Shown one piece after another: positions 50,130 to 63,297 of a stretch of DNA of 64,000 nt (the first letter of the stretch is position 1; each line of letters begins with the position of its first letter). The notes below the pieces were generated by a model. The model had not been told where the DNA came from, searched no databases, and saw only the letters and a list, made by a program, of their open reading frames with translations. The DNA comes from Siderastrea radians (lineage: Eukaryota; Cnidaria; Anthozoa; Scleractinia; Rhizangiidae), in contig OZ024898.1 in the NCBI GenBank assembly GCA_964017195.1, positions 8,807,294 to 8,871,293 of the forward strand, written 5' to 3'. Both the position numbers and the translations under genes were made by a program.

Positions 50130-52519
50130 ACAACGTTCGTCACAAGTTGTTGGGAAGGTTTGACCATGAACAGAATTTTAGTAAGATTTTATTCATCTTG
50201 TCTAAATATGCCGTCATAACTTAGTCTCTGTCTCTATTCGCCAGTCCCCCCACCCCCCGTTTCAATGTTGAATGTTTGCCAGACAATACTGCAGAAGAAA
50301 AGTCCATTGAAATCCAACATTGAAAAGGGGGGAGGGGAGGAAAACAAAAGCATGGTAAAATGTGACAACCTTCCCAACAAAATTGGCTAAGGTTGTATGT
50401 AAATGACCGAACGTCTTTTCCTCATTATATCATCCGAAGTATACACGGTACAGTGTTCATCTCACGTGTGGCAAACGTATTATTAATGTTCTTCCTACAG
50501 CTGGAATCTGGATCAGCAAACAGAGATTTTGCGAAATGCAAGAAATGTATGATGGTTAGGTGTTTGATAGCGTGACAAGAGACGTGTGTGACATTCCCAG
50601 ACAAAATATCTGCTGGGAATTGTATTTGACATAGCCGTGTAGATTCAACGGCTGTCTTTCTTTTCTCGAAAACGAAAATGTTTACTGTCAACATCATCTG
50701 TTTGTCACTGTGGTTTGTGCACAGCAGTAAGTGTTAGGCGAAAACTTCTCTTCCAACATAGTGTCACGAGTAACAGACTTTACTTCACAAATGTTCTTAG
50801 TTGACTTAGAAAAGTAACCTTACAAAACCTTTAAGAGCTTTTTAGACAAGGTTAATTGTTATACGAACGTGATAATATCAGGGAAGGAATAATGCCATCT
50901 CGCTTGAGTTATTAAAGAAAAGGGTTGATTTTTTCTTAATGAAACATGTATTCACTGGAAGGAGATATACACGTGCCGAGAGCTGTGCACCTAAAGTGGG
51001 TTCAGATCGTTCGAGAATTTTAGTGACCTTGTTTCTTTCACGTTTGTATGATTCAAGATACCTACTTAATTACTTAGTGGGAAATTGGTTTTGCGACCAC
51101 AAAAAACAACTGAATGGTGTTCATTGGAAAAATTACCTCCCGCAAAAAGAGCATCAGCGATATTTTTGCGACGACAACCAGGACTCAGTATTCCTAAATT
51201 GCTGAAAAATGCAACGTATCAACATCATCGGCTGATCGGAGTTTTAAGGAGAGTTTCAGTTAAGGGAGAAGAAACCGGATTACTTCGTAGAAATTGGCCG
51301 CCCTAGAAAGTATCTCTTTGCGAGTTGCTTGTTTAATTTTTACATATTTCTTTCGCGTGACCTGTCAATCACACGAGGGCTATTTTGAGCGCTACAAACA
51401 ATCAACTGCGACATTACTCCATAGCAAATTGCCCTAAAATTTAAAAATAAGCTCTCTTTTAACTATAATTTCGATTGAAATTTGTTATTAAGATGTGAAA
51501 TGCTCGGTATATTTCACCGTTTTGTTCTTAAGTACTACTGTTAGCGACCATTCCAACAATACTCCATAAAACATTGTATTTAAAAGCTACTTACCACAAA
51601 GGAGTTTAATTTGTCGCAATTTTATGGAGTATTGTGAGATTTCACCTTTTCAAGACCTCTGAGTGTCCTTTATTCAATACGGCAGAATCCCTAGGCAAGT
51701 ACGATTATAGAAAAGAGCTTACTTCAATTGCAGTTAACTTCAAACACCGTATTTTCAGCAAATATAAATGGAGTAATGTCCTTCCTTTGTGGAGTAATGA
51801 TCATGATGGTTGATCTTGAAGATAACAAGCCCGCGTCAAAACATCACGGGCAATGTGACTGACCCCTCGCAAATGACTGTGGATGGATGTGATATACTTC
51901 TTGCGAATTGCTCAGCATGTTCAAGAATTAGTTGAGCAAATCGATGTCCACGAGGAGCCAAATGCAATTGTTTTGACGCCACAAATTAAAAAATATATAT
52001 CCAACGGAACTTCTGCATGTCAGTGTTCGCGCGCGTGGCTTAATGAAAACAATTGGCGTGTCAGCCGTTTCAAACACCGGAGTATCTGTTGTGAGCTCAA
52101 TGTCACGCTTGGAAAAATTTTTCGGACCTGGTAAATGGACCATATCTCCTTTTCAGCAACTGGAGCATATCAGCCCACGCTATAATGGATGATCGCATGC
52201 GCTAACGAAACACAGCAGTGCCTTTTCTTCAGGAGCAGACTGTCTCTATTCCCTGATCTGACCGGGGAAACTGCAGTACAATGACTTCAAAAGATTTTAA
52301 AAACATCAAGATATAATATCAACAGCACCTCCTTAAGGCTTTCTTTTAACTGTTTCCAGCCTATCAATTTTACAAAACTGGGCCATTTTATATTACCTTA
52401 AACTACGACTCTACACATACTGTTGCTCTAATTCAGTTTCATGCGTGGTATATAGGCATTTGCCTTGGAACGATATCGTCGAGTTAAGTTTCCTCTTGAC
52501 CGCACCCACATTTTTACAG
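50130..52519. repeat. Array copy 6
   Basis: A complete unit with T at 50749 and C at 52160, the same pair as copy 5. Confidence 0.97.
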
Positions 52520-54909
52520 ACAACGTTCGTCACAAGTTGTTGGGAAGGTTTGACCATGAACAGAATTTTAGTAAGATTTTATTCATCTTGTCTAAATATG
52601 CCGTCATAACTTAGTCTCTGTCTCTATTCGCCAGTCCCCCCACCCCCCGTTTCAATGTTGAATGTTTGCCAGACAATACTGCAGAAGAAAAGTCCATTGA
52701 AATCCAACATTGAAAAGGGGGGAGGGGAGGAAAACAAAAGCATGGTAAAATGTGACAACCTTCCCAACAAAATTGGCTAAGGTTGTATGTAAATGACCGA
52801 ACGTCTTTTCCTCATTATATCATCCGAAGTATACACGGTACAGTGTTCATCTCACGTGTGGCAAACGTATTATTAATGTTCTTCCTACAGCTGGAATCTG
52901 GATCAGCAAACAGAGATTTTGCGAAATGCAAGAAATGTATGATGGTTAGGTGTTTGATAGCGTGACAAGAGACGTGTGTGACATTCCCAGACAAAATATC
53001 TGCTGGGAATTGTATTTGACATAGCCGTGTAGATTCAACGGCTGTCTTTCTTTTCTCGAAAACGAAAATGTTTACTGTCAACATCATCTGTTTGTCACTG
53101 TGGTTTGTGCACAGCAGTAAGTGTTAGGCGAAAACTTCCCTTCCAACATAGTGTCACGAGTAACAGACTTTACTTCACAAATGTTCTTAGTTGACTTAGA
53201 AAAGTAACCTTACAAAACCTTTAAGAGCTTTTTAGACAAGGTTAATTGTTATACGAACGTGATAATATCAGGGAAGGAATAATGCCATCTCGCTTGAGTT
53301 ATTAAAGAAAAGGGTTGATTTTTTCTTAATGAAACATGTATTCACTGGAAGGAGATATACACGTGCCGAGAGCTGTGCACCTAAAGTGGGTTCAGATCGT
53401 TCGAGAATTTTAGTGACCTTGTTTCTTTCACGTTTGTATGATTCAAGATACCTACTTAATTACTTAGTGGGAAATTGGTTTTGCGACCACAAAAAACAAC
53501 TGAATGGTGTTCATTGGAAAAATTACCTCCCGCAAAAAGAGCATCAGCGATATTTTTGCGACGACAACCAGGACTCAGTATTCCTAAATTGCTGAAAAAT
53601 GCAACGTATCAACATCATCGGCTGATCGGAGTTTTAAGGAGAGTTTCAGTTAAGGGAGAAGAAACCGGATTACTTCGTAGAAATTGGCCGCCCTAGAAAG
53701 TATCTCTTTGCGAGTTGCTTGTTTAATTTTTACATATTTCTTTCGCGTGACCTGTCAATCACACGAGGGCTATTTTGAGCGCTACAAACAATCAACTGCG
53801 ACATTACTCCATAGCAAATTGCCCTAAAATTTAAAAATAAGCTCTCTTTTAACTATAATTTCGATTGAAATTTGTTATTAAGATGTGAAATGCTCGATAT
53901 ATTTCACCGTTTTGTTCTTAAGTACTACTGTTAGCGACCATTCCAACAATACTCCATAAAACATTGTATTTAAAAGCTACTTACCACAAAGGAGTTTAAT
54001 TTGTCGCAATTTTATGGAGTATTGTGAGATTTCACCTTTTCAAGACCTCTGAGTGTCCTTTATTCAATACGGCAGAATCCCTAGGCAAGTACGATTATAG
54101 AAAAGAGCTTACTTCAATTGCAGCTAACTTCAAACACCGTATTTTCAGCAAATATAAATGGAGTAATGTCCTTCCTTTGTGGAGTAATGATCATGATGGT
54201 TGATCTTGAAGATAACAAGCCCGCGTCAAAACATCACGGGCAATGTGACTGACCCCTCGCAAATGACTGTGGATGGATGTGATATACTTCTTGCGAATTG
54301 CTCAGCATGTTCAAGAATTAGTTGAGCAAATCGATGTCCACGAGGAGCCAAATGCAATTGTTTTGACGCCACAAATTAAAAAATATATATCCAACGGAAC
54401 TTCTGCATGTCAGTGTTCGCGCGCGTGGCTTAATGAAAACAATTGGCGTGTCAGCCGTTTCAAACACCGGAGTATCTGTTGTGAGCTCAATGTCACGCTT
54501 GGAAAAATTTTTCGGACCTGGTAAATGGACCATATCTCCTTTTCAGCAATTGGAGCATATCAGCCCACGCTATAATGGATGATCGCATGCGCTAACGAAA
54601 CACAGCAGTGCCTTTTCTTCAGGAGCAGACTGTCTCTATTCCCTGATCTGACCGGGGAAACTGCAGTACAATGACTTCAAAAGATTTTAAAAACATCAAG
54701 ATATAATATCAACAGCACCTCCTTAAGGCTTTCTTTTAACTGTTTCCAGCCTATCAATTTTACAAAACTGGGCCATTTTATATTACCTTAAACTACGACT
54801 CTACACATACTGTTGCTCTAATTCAGTTTCATGCGTGGTATATAGGCATTTGCCTTGGAACGATATCGTCGAGTTAAGTTTCCTCTTGACCGCACCCACA
54901 TTTTTACAG
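52520..54909. repeat. Array copy 7
   Basis: A complete unit that returns to C at the copy 4-6 site and has A at 53897 and C at 54124, both shared with copies 8-10. Confidence 0.97.
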
Positions 54910-57299
54910 ACAACGTTCGTCACAAGTTGTTGGGAAGGTTTGACCATGAACAGAATTTTAGTAAGATTTTATTCATCTTGTCTAAATATGCCGTCATAAC
55001 TTAGTCTCTGTCTCTATTCGCCAGTCCCCCCACCCCCCGTTTCAATGTTGAATGTTTGCCAGACAATACTGCAGAAGAAAAGTCCATTGAAATCCAACAT
55101 TGAAAAGGGGGGAGGGGAGGAAAACAAAAGCATGGTAAAATGTGACAACCTTCCCAACAAAATTGGCTAAGGTTGTATGTAAATGACCGAACGTCTTTTC
55201 CTCATTATATCATCCGAAGTATACACGGTACAGTGTTCATCTCACGTGTGGCAAACGTATTATTAATGTTCTTCCTACAGCTGGAATCTGGATCAGCAAA
55301 CAGAGATTTTGCGAAATGCAAGAAATGTATGATGGTTAGGTGTTTGATAGCGTGACAAGAGACGTGTGTGACATTCCCAGACAAAATATCTGCTGGGAAT
55401 TGTATTTGACATAGCCGTGTAGATTCAACGGCTGTCTTTCTTTTCTCGAAAACGAAAATGTTTACTGTCAACATCATCTGTTTGTCACTGTGGTTTGTGC
55501 ACAGCAGTAAGTGTTAGGCGAAAACTTCCCTTCCAACATAGTGTCACGAGTAACAGACTTTACTTCACAAATGTTCTTAGTTGACTTAGAAAAGTAACCT
55601 TACAAAACCTTTAAGAGCTTTTTAGACAAGGTTAATTGTTATACGAACGTGATAATATCAGGGAAGGAATAATGCCATCTCGCTTGAGTTATTAAAGAAA
55701 AGGGTTGATTTTTTCTTAATGAAACATGTATTCACTGGAAGGAGATATACACGTGCCGAGAGCTGTGCACCTAAAGTGGGTTCAGATCGTTCGAGAATTT
55801 TAGTGACCTTGTTTCTTTCACGTTTGTATGATTCAAGATACCTACTTAATTACTTAGTGGGAAATTGGTTTTGCGACCACAAAAAACAACTGAATGGTGT
55901 TCATTGGAAAAATTACCTCCCGCAAAAAGAGCATCAGCGATATTTTTGCGACGACAACCAGGACTCAGTATTCCTAAATTGCTGAAAAATGCAACGTATC
56001 AACATCATCGGCTGATCGGAGTTTTAAGGAGAGTTTCAGTTAAGGGAGAAGAAACCGGATTACTTCGTAGAAATTGGCCGCCCTAGAAAGTATCTCTTTG
56101 CGAGTTGCTTGTTTAATTTTTACATATTTCTTTCGCGTGACCTGTCAATCACACGAGGGCTATTTTGAGCGCTACAAACAATCAACTGCGACATTACTCC
56201 ATAGCAAATTGCCCTAAAATTTAAAAATAAGCTCTCTTTTAACTATAATTTCGATTGAAATTTGTTATTAAGATGTGAAATGCTCGATATATTTCACCGT
56301 TTTGTTCTTAAGTACTACTGTTAGCGACCATTCCAACAATACTCCATAAAACATTGTATTTAAAAGCTACTTACCACAAAGGAGTTTAATTTGTCGCAAT
56401 TTTATGGAGTATTGTGAGATTTCACCTTTTCAAGACCTCTGAGTGTCCTTTATTCAATACGGCAGAATCCCTAGGCAAGTACGATTATAGAAAAGAGCTT
56501 ACTTCAATTGCAGCTAACTTCAAACACCGTATTTTCAGCAAATATAAATGGAGTAATGTCCTTCCTTTGTGGAGTAATGATCATGATGGTTGATCTTGAA
56601 GATAACAAGCCCGCGTCAAAACATCACGGGCAATGTGACTGACCCCTCGCAAATGACTGTGGATGGATGTGATATACTTCTTGCGAATTGCTCAGCATGT
56701 TCAAGAATTAGTTGAGCAAATCGATGTCCACGAGGAGCCAAATGCAATTGTTTTGACGCCACAAATTAAAAAATATATATCCAACGGAACTTCTGCATGT
56801 CAGTGTTCGCGCGCGTGGCTTAATGAAAACAATTGGCGTGTCAGCCGTTTCAAACACCGGAGTATCTGTTGTGAGCTCAATGTCACGCTTGGAAAAATTT
56901 TTCGGACCTGGTAAATGGACCATATCTCCTTTTCAGCAATTGGAGCATATCAGCCCACGCTATAATGGATGATCGCATGCGCTAACGAAACACAGCAGTG
57001 CCTTTTCTTCAGGAGCAGACTGTCTCTATTCCCTGATCTGACCGGGGAAACTGCAGTACAATGACTTCAAAAGATTTTAAAAACATCAAGATATAATATC
57101 AACAGCACCTCCTTAAGGCTTTCTTTTAACTGTTTCCAGCCTATCAATTTTACAAAACTGGGCCATTTTATATTACCTTAAACTACGACTCTACACATAC
57201 TGTTGCTCTAATTCAGTTTCATGCGTGGTATATAGGCATTTGCCTTGGAACGATATCGTCGAGTTAAGTTTCCTCTTGACCGCACCCACATTTTTACAG
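54910..57299. repeat. Array copy 8
   Basis: A complete unit with A at 56287 and C at 56514, as in copies 7, 9 and 10. Confidence 0.97.
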
Positions 57300-59689
57300 A
57301 CAACGTTCGTCACAAGTTGTTGGGAAGGTTTGACCATGAACAGAATTTTAGTAAGATTTTATTCATCTTGTCTAAATATGCCGTCATAACTTAGTCTCTG
57401 TCTCTATTCGCCAGTCCCCCCACCCCCCGTTTCAATGTTGAATGTTTGCCAGACAATACTGCAGAAGAAAAGTCCATTGAAATCCAACATTGAAAAGGGG
57501 GGAGGGGAGGAAAACAAAAGCATGGTAAAATGTGACAACCTTCCCAACAAAATTGGCTAAGGTTGTATGTAAATGACCGAACGTCTTTTCCTCATTATAT
57601 CATCCGAAGTATACACGGTACAGTGTTCATCTCACGTGTGGCAAACGTATTATTAATGTTCTTCCTACAGCTGGAATCTGGATCAGCAAACAGAGATTTT
57701 GCGAAATGCAAGAAATGTATGATGGTTAGGTGTTTGATAGCGTGACAAGAGACGTGTGTGACATTCCCAGACAAAATATCTGCTGGGAATTGTATTTGAC
57801 ATAGCCGTGTAGATTCAACGGCTGTCTTTCTTTTCTCGAAAACGAAAATGTTTACTGTCAACATCATCTGTTTGTCACTGTGGTTTGTGCACAGCAGTAA
57901 GTGTTAGGCGAAAACTTCCCTTCCAACATAGTGTCACGAGTAACAGACTTTACTTCACAAATGTTCTTAGTTGACTTAGAAAAGTAACCTTACAAAACCT
58001 TTAAGAGCTTTTTAGACAAGGTTAATTGTTATACGAACGTGATAATATCAGGGAAGGAATAATGCCATCTCGCTTGAGTTATTAAAGAAAAGGGTTGATT
58101 TTTTCTTAATGAAACATGTATTCACTGGAAGGAGATATACACGTGCCGAGAGCTGTGCACCTAAAGTGGGTTCAGATCGTTCGAGAATTTTAGTGACCTT
58201 GTTTCTTTCACGTTTGTATGATTCAAGATACCTACTTAATTACTTAGTGGGAAATTGGTTTTGCGACCACAAAAAACAACTGAATGGTGTTCATTGGAAA
58301 AATTACCTCCCGCAAAAAGAGCATCAGCGATATTTTTGCGACGACAACCAGGACTCAGTATTCCTAAATTGCTGAAAAATGCAACGTATCAACATCATCG
58401 GCTGATCGGAGTTTTAAGGAGAGTTTCAGTTAAGGGAGAAGAAACCGGATTACTTCGTAGAAATTGGCCGCCCTAGAAAGTATCTCTTTGCGAGTTGCTT
58501 GTTTAATTTTTACATATTTCTTTCGCGTGACCTGTCAATCACACGAGGGCTATTTTGAGCGCTACAAACAATCAACTGCGACATTACTCCATAGCAAATT
58601 GCCCTAAAATTTAAAAATAAGCTCTCTTTTAACTATAATTTCGATTGAAATTTGTTATTAAGATGTGAAATGCTCGATATATTTCACCGTTTTGTTCTTA
58701 AGTACTACTGTTAGCGACCATTCCAACAATACTCCATAAAACATTGTATTTAAAAGCTACTTACCACAAAGGAGTTTAATTTGTCGCAATTTTATGGAGT
58801 ATTGTGAGATTTCACCTTTTCAAGACCTCTGAGTGTCCTTTATTCAATGCGGCAGAATCCCTAGGCAAGTACGATTATAGAAAAGAGCTTACTTCAATTG
58901 CAGCTAACTTCAAACACCGTATTTTCAGCAAATATAAATGGAGTAATGTCCTTCCTTTGTGGAGTAATGATCATGATGGTTGATCTTGAAGATAACAAGC
59001 CCGCGTCAAAACATCACGGGCAATGTGACTGACCCCTCGCAAATGACTGTGGATGGATGTGATATACTTCTTGCGAATTGCTCAGCATGTTCAAGAATTA
59101 GTTGAGCAAATCGATGTCCACGAGGAGCCAAATGCAATTGTTTTGACGCCACAAATTAAAAAATATATATCCAACGGAACTTCTGCATGTCAGTGTTCGC
59201 GCGCGTGGCTTAATGAAAACAATTGGCGTGTCAGCCGTTTCAAACACCGGAGTATCTGTTGTGAGCTCAATGTCACGCTTGGAAAAATTTTTCGGACCTG
59301 GTAAATGGACCATATCTCCTTTTCAGCAATTGGAGCATATCAGCCCACGCTATAATGGATGATCGCATGCGCTAACGAAACACAGCAGTGCCTTTTCTTC
59401 AGGAGCAGACTGTCTCTATTCCCTGATCTGACCGGGGAAACTGCAGTACAATGACTTCAAAAGATTTTAAAAACATCAAGATATAATATCAACAGCACCT
59501 CCTTAAGGCTTTCTTTTAACTGTTTCCAGCCTATCAATTTTACAAAACTGGGCCATTTTATATTACCTTAAACTACGACTCTACACATACTGTTGCTCTA
59601 ATTCAGTTTCATGCGTGGTATATAGGCATTTGCCTTGGAACGATATCGTCGAGTTAAGTTTCCTCTTGACCGCACCCACATTTTTACAG
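57300..59689. repeat. Array copy 9
   Basis: A complete unit with A at 58677, C at 58904 and a private G at 58849. Confidence 0.97.
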
Positions 59690-62079
59690 ACAACGTTCGT
59701 CACAAGTTGTTGGGAAGGTTTGACCATGAACAGAATTTTAGTAAGATTTTATTCATCTTGTCTAAATATGCCGTCATAACTTAGTCTCTGTCTCTATTCG
59801 CCAGTCCCCCCACCCCCCGTTTCAATGTTGAATGTTTGCCAGACAATACTGCAGAAGAAAAGTCCATTGAAATCCAACATTGAAAAGGGGGGAGGGGAGG
59901 AAAACAAAAGCATGGTAAAATGTGACAACCTTCCCAACAAAATTGGCTAAGGTTGTATGTAAATGACCGAACGTCTTTTCCTCATTATATCATCCGAAGT
60001 ATACACGGTACAGTGTTCATCTCACGTGTGGCAAACGTATTATTAATGTTCTTCCTACAGCTGGAATCTGGATCAGCAAACAGAGATTTTGCGAAATGCA
60101 AGAAATGTATGATGGTTAGGTGTTTGATAGCGTGACAAGAGACGTGTGTGACATTCCCAGACAAAATATCTGCTGGGAATTGTATTTGACATAGCCGTGT
60201 AGATTCAACGGCTGTCTTTCTTTTCTCGAAAACGAAAATGTTTACTGTCAACATCATCTGTTTGTCACTGTGGTTTGTGCACAGCAGTAAGTGTTAGGCG
60301 AAAACTTCCCTTCCAACATAGTGTCACGAGTAACAGACTTTACTTCACAAATGTTCTTAGTTGACTTAGAAAAGTAACCTTACAAAACCTTTAAGAGCTT
60401 TTTAGACAAGGTTAATTGTTATACGAACGTGATAATATCAGGGAAGGAATAATGCCATCTCGCTTGAGTTATTAAAGAAAAGGGTTGATTTTTTCTTAAT
60501 GAAACATGTATTCACTGGAAGGAGATATACACGTGCCGAGAGCTGTGCACCTAAAGTGGGTTCAGATCGTTCGAGAATTTTAGTGACCTTGTTTCTTTCA
60601 CGTTTGTATGATTCAAGATACCTACTTAATTACTTAGTGGGAAATTGGTTTTGCGACCACAAAAAACAACTGAATGGTGTTCATTGGAAAAATTACCTCC
60701 CGCAAAAAGAGCATCAGCGATATTTTTGCGACGACAACCAGGACTCAGTATTCCTAAATTGCTGAAAAATGCAACGTATCAACATCATCGGCTGATCGGA
60801 GTTTTAAGGAGAGTTTCAGTTAAGGGAGAAGAAACCGGATTACTTCGTAGAAATTGGCCGCCCTAGAAAGTATCTCTTTGCGAGTTGCTTGTTTAATTTT
60901 TACATATTTCTTTCGCGTGACCTGTCAATCACACGAGGGCTATTTTGAGCGCTACAAACAATCAACTGCGACATTACTCCATAGCAAATTGCCCTAAAAT
61001 TTAAAAATAAGCTCTCTTTTAACTATAATTTCGATTGAAATTTGTTATTAAGATGTGAAATGCTCGATATATTTCACCGTTTTGTTCTTAAGTACTACTG
61101 TTAGCGACCATTCCAACAATACTCCATAAAACATTGTATTTAAAAGCTACTTACCACAAAGGAGTTTAATTTGTCGCAATTTTATGGAGTATTGTGAGAT
61201 TTCACCTTTTCAAGACCTCTGAGTGTCCTTTATTCAATACGGCAGAATCCCTAGGCAAGTACGATTATAGAAAAGAGCTTACTTCAATTGCAGCTAACTT
61301 CAAACACCGTATTTTCAGCAAATATAAATGGAGTAATGTCCTTCCTTTGTGGAGTAATGATCATGATGGTTGATCTTGAAGATAACAAGCCCGCGTCAAA
61401 ACATCACGGGCAATGTGACTGACCCCTCGCAAATGACTGTGGATGGATGTGATATACTTCTTGCGAATTGCTCAGCATGTTCAAGAATTAGTTGAGCAAA
61501 TCGATGTCCACGAGGAGCCAAATGCAATTGTTTTGACGCCACAAATTAAAAAATATATATCCAACGGAACTTCTGCATGTCAGTGTTCGCGCGCGTGGCT
61601 TAATGAAAACAATTGGCGTGTCAGCCGTTTCAAACACCGGAGTATCTGTTGTGAGCTCAATGTCACGCTTGGAAAAATTTTTCGGACCTGGTAAATGGAC
61701 CATATCTCCTTTTCAGCAATTGGAGCATATCAGCCCACGCTATAATGGATGATCGCATGCGCTAACGAAACACAGCAGTGCCTTTTCTTCAGGAGCAGAC
61801 TGTCTCTATTCCCTGATCTGACCGGGGAAACTGCAGTACAATGACTTCAAAAGATTTTAAAAACATCAAGATATAATATCAACAGCACCTCCTTAAGGCT
61901 TTCTTTTAACTGTTTCCAGCCTATCAATTTTACAAAACTGGGCCATTTTATATTACCTTAAACTACGACTCTACACATACTGTTGCTCTAATTCAGTTTC
62001 ATGCGTGGTATATAGGCATTTGCCTTGGAACGATATCGTCGAGTTAAGTTTCCTCTTGACCGCACCCACATTTTTACAG
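59690..62079. repeat. Array copy 10
   Basis: A complete unit with A at 61067 and C at 61294; it lacks the private change of copy 9. Confidence 0.97.
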
Positions 62080-62347
62080 ACAACGTTCGTCACAAGTTGT
62101 TGGGAAGGTTTGACCATGAACAGAATTTTAGTAAGATTTTATTCATCTTGTCTAAATATGCCGTCATAACTTAGTCTCTGTCTCTATTCGCCAGTCCCCC
62201 CACCCCCCGTTTCAATGTTGAATGTTTGCCAGACAATACTGCAGAAGAAAAGTCCATTGAAATCCAACATTGAAAAGGGGGGAGGGGAGGAAAACAAAAG
62301 CATGGTAAAATGTGACAACCTTCCCAACAAAATTGGCTAAGGTTGTA
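62080..62347. repeat. Array copy 11, 268-bp partial
   Basis: The first 268 bases of the unit, ending GGCTAAGGTTGTA; unique sequence follows. The break lies about 60 bases past the G-rich arm of the unit's inverted repeat. Confidence 0.95.
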
Positions 62348-63014
62348 GTTCGATCCGTTTGCTCCCGGGTTTCGTTGTGACATCCTACATTATAAGCCCT
62401 CGGATACCTCTACAAAATTATAGTGAGTACTTTTTTGCAGGGGCACATTTCTCCTACTCATTTATCTTCCGAGCTACGCTCTTTTGTTAACCAAAAATAT
62501 ATGCAGGCCTAACTGCAAAAACGTTGTCATTCAAATATGACAAGAGAAAGCTGCAAGATGGGAATTTATTAGTCATGGAAAAACGTTCTCGGATTTTAAC
62601 ATTCCTGAAGCACTCATGCACTACGGTATGACACTTCAAGTTAATATAAACTGACGTTTTTTTAAATGAGGCGTATATATTCATTGTATATTAGCGTAAC
62701 GAACCGGCGGCCAAACAATTCCATGCGCCTGTGGAAATAAAACGATGACGATCGTGTGACCTCGGAATAATGACCTTTTTGCATTGCGTGACACTGTATC
62801 ATTTCAGTGGCTTTGTTATGTCCTTGAGGTCACACCTGTTTTTTGAACGTGATAATACAAACCTCGCACGAGAAAAATCAATACAGAATTAACAGTTCAA
62901 CTGTCACATTTTCATATCACTGAAAATCGTAAGTTATTGATATGAAGGTCACGTGCATGATATATTTTTCCCATTAATTAATGGTTTTTCGCTGTTCTTA
63001 AAAGCTTCGAAAAT
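62348..63014. other. Right flank of the large array
   Basis: No gene is supported. It does not resemble the left flank apart from the inverted repeat beyond it. Confidence 0.5.
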
Positions 63015-63297
63015 ATTCCAAGCATTCTTGAAATGCTCGGAAATTTTACGGTGATCCGCAAAAGTCTTATGAAGAATTGGGAATCTTCGGAGGTCTTCGG
63101 CTTAGTCAATTCGTGAGCAGTCTGACCGCTGACCACTATTTTTGGTGTTCCGGGGGTGTTCCTTACCGTTTCGAGGGTGTTCCGGGGTATTATGGGATGT
63201 CCCAGGGGTGTTCCGAGGTTGTTCCGGGCTGTTCCAGGCTGTTCCGGGGGTGTTCCGGGAATGTTCCGGGGTGTTCCGGGTTTTACAGACACCCATT
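63015..63297 (-). repeat. GGAACACCCC-type repeat, right copy, inverted
   Basis: On the minus strand it has the same order as 32235-32525: GGTGTCTGTAAAACCCGGAA, then units of about 11 bases, then GTGGTCAGCGGTCAGAC and TTTTGCGGATCACC. Confidence 0.88.

Larger units (their letters stand above)
33206..62347. repeat. Tandem array of a 2390-bp unit, 10 copies plus a 268-bp partial
   Basis: Every landmark recurs at exactly 2390 bases from 40570 to the end; copy 1 is longer only because of a 4970-bp insertion plus a 4-base duplication. Copies differ at only a handful of sites that I could see. The unit holds a C-rich/G-rich inverted repeat, a cluster of five ATTACTCCA-type sites, and a TATATA sequence about 75 bases before the unit boundary. 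The longest readings are 83-90 codons on either strand, with no recognisable domain. I find no 5S rRNA, U1-U6 snRNA, tRNA or histone sequence in it. Function unknown; satellite, non-coding RNA locus and fragment of a duplicated gene all remain possible. Confidence 0.98.

Noticed and set aside
33206..62347. Array as 5S rDNA, snRNA, tRNA or histone cluster
   Set aside because: I looked for the conserved starts and boxes of these genes in the unit on the plus strand and by reverse complement. ACTTACC near 42030 recalls the U1 5' end, but the following bases do not match.
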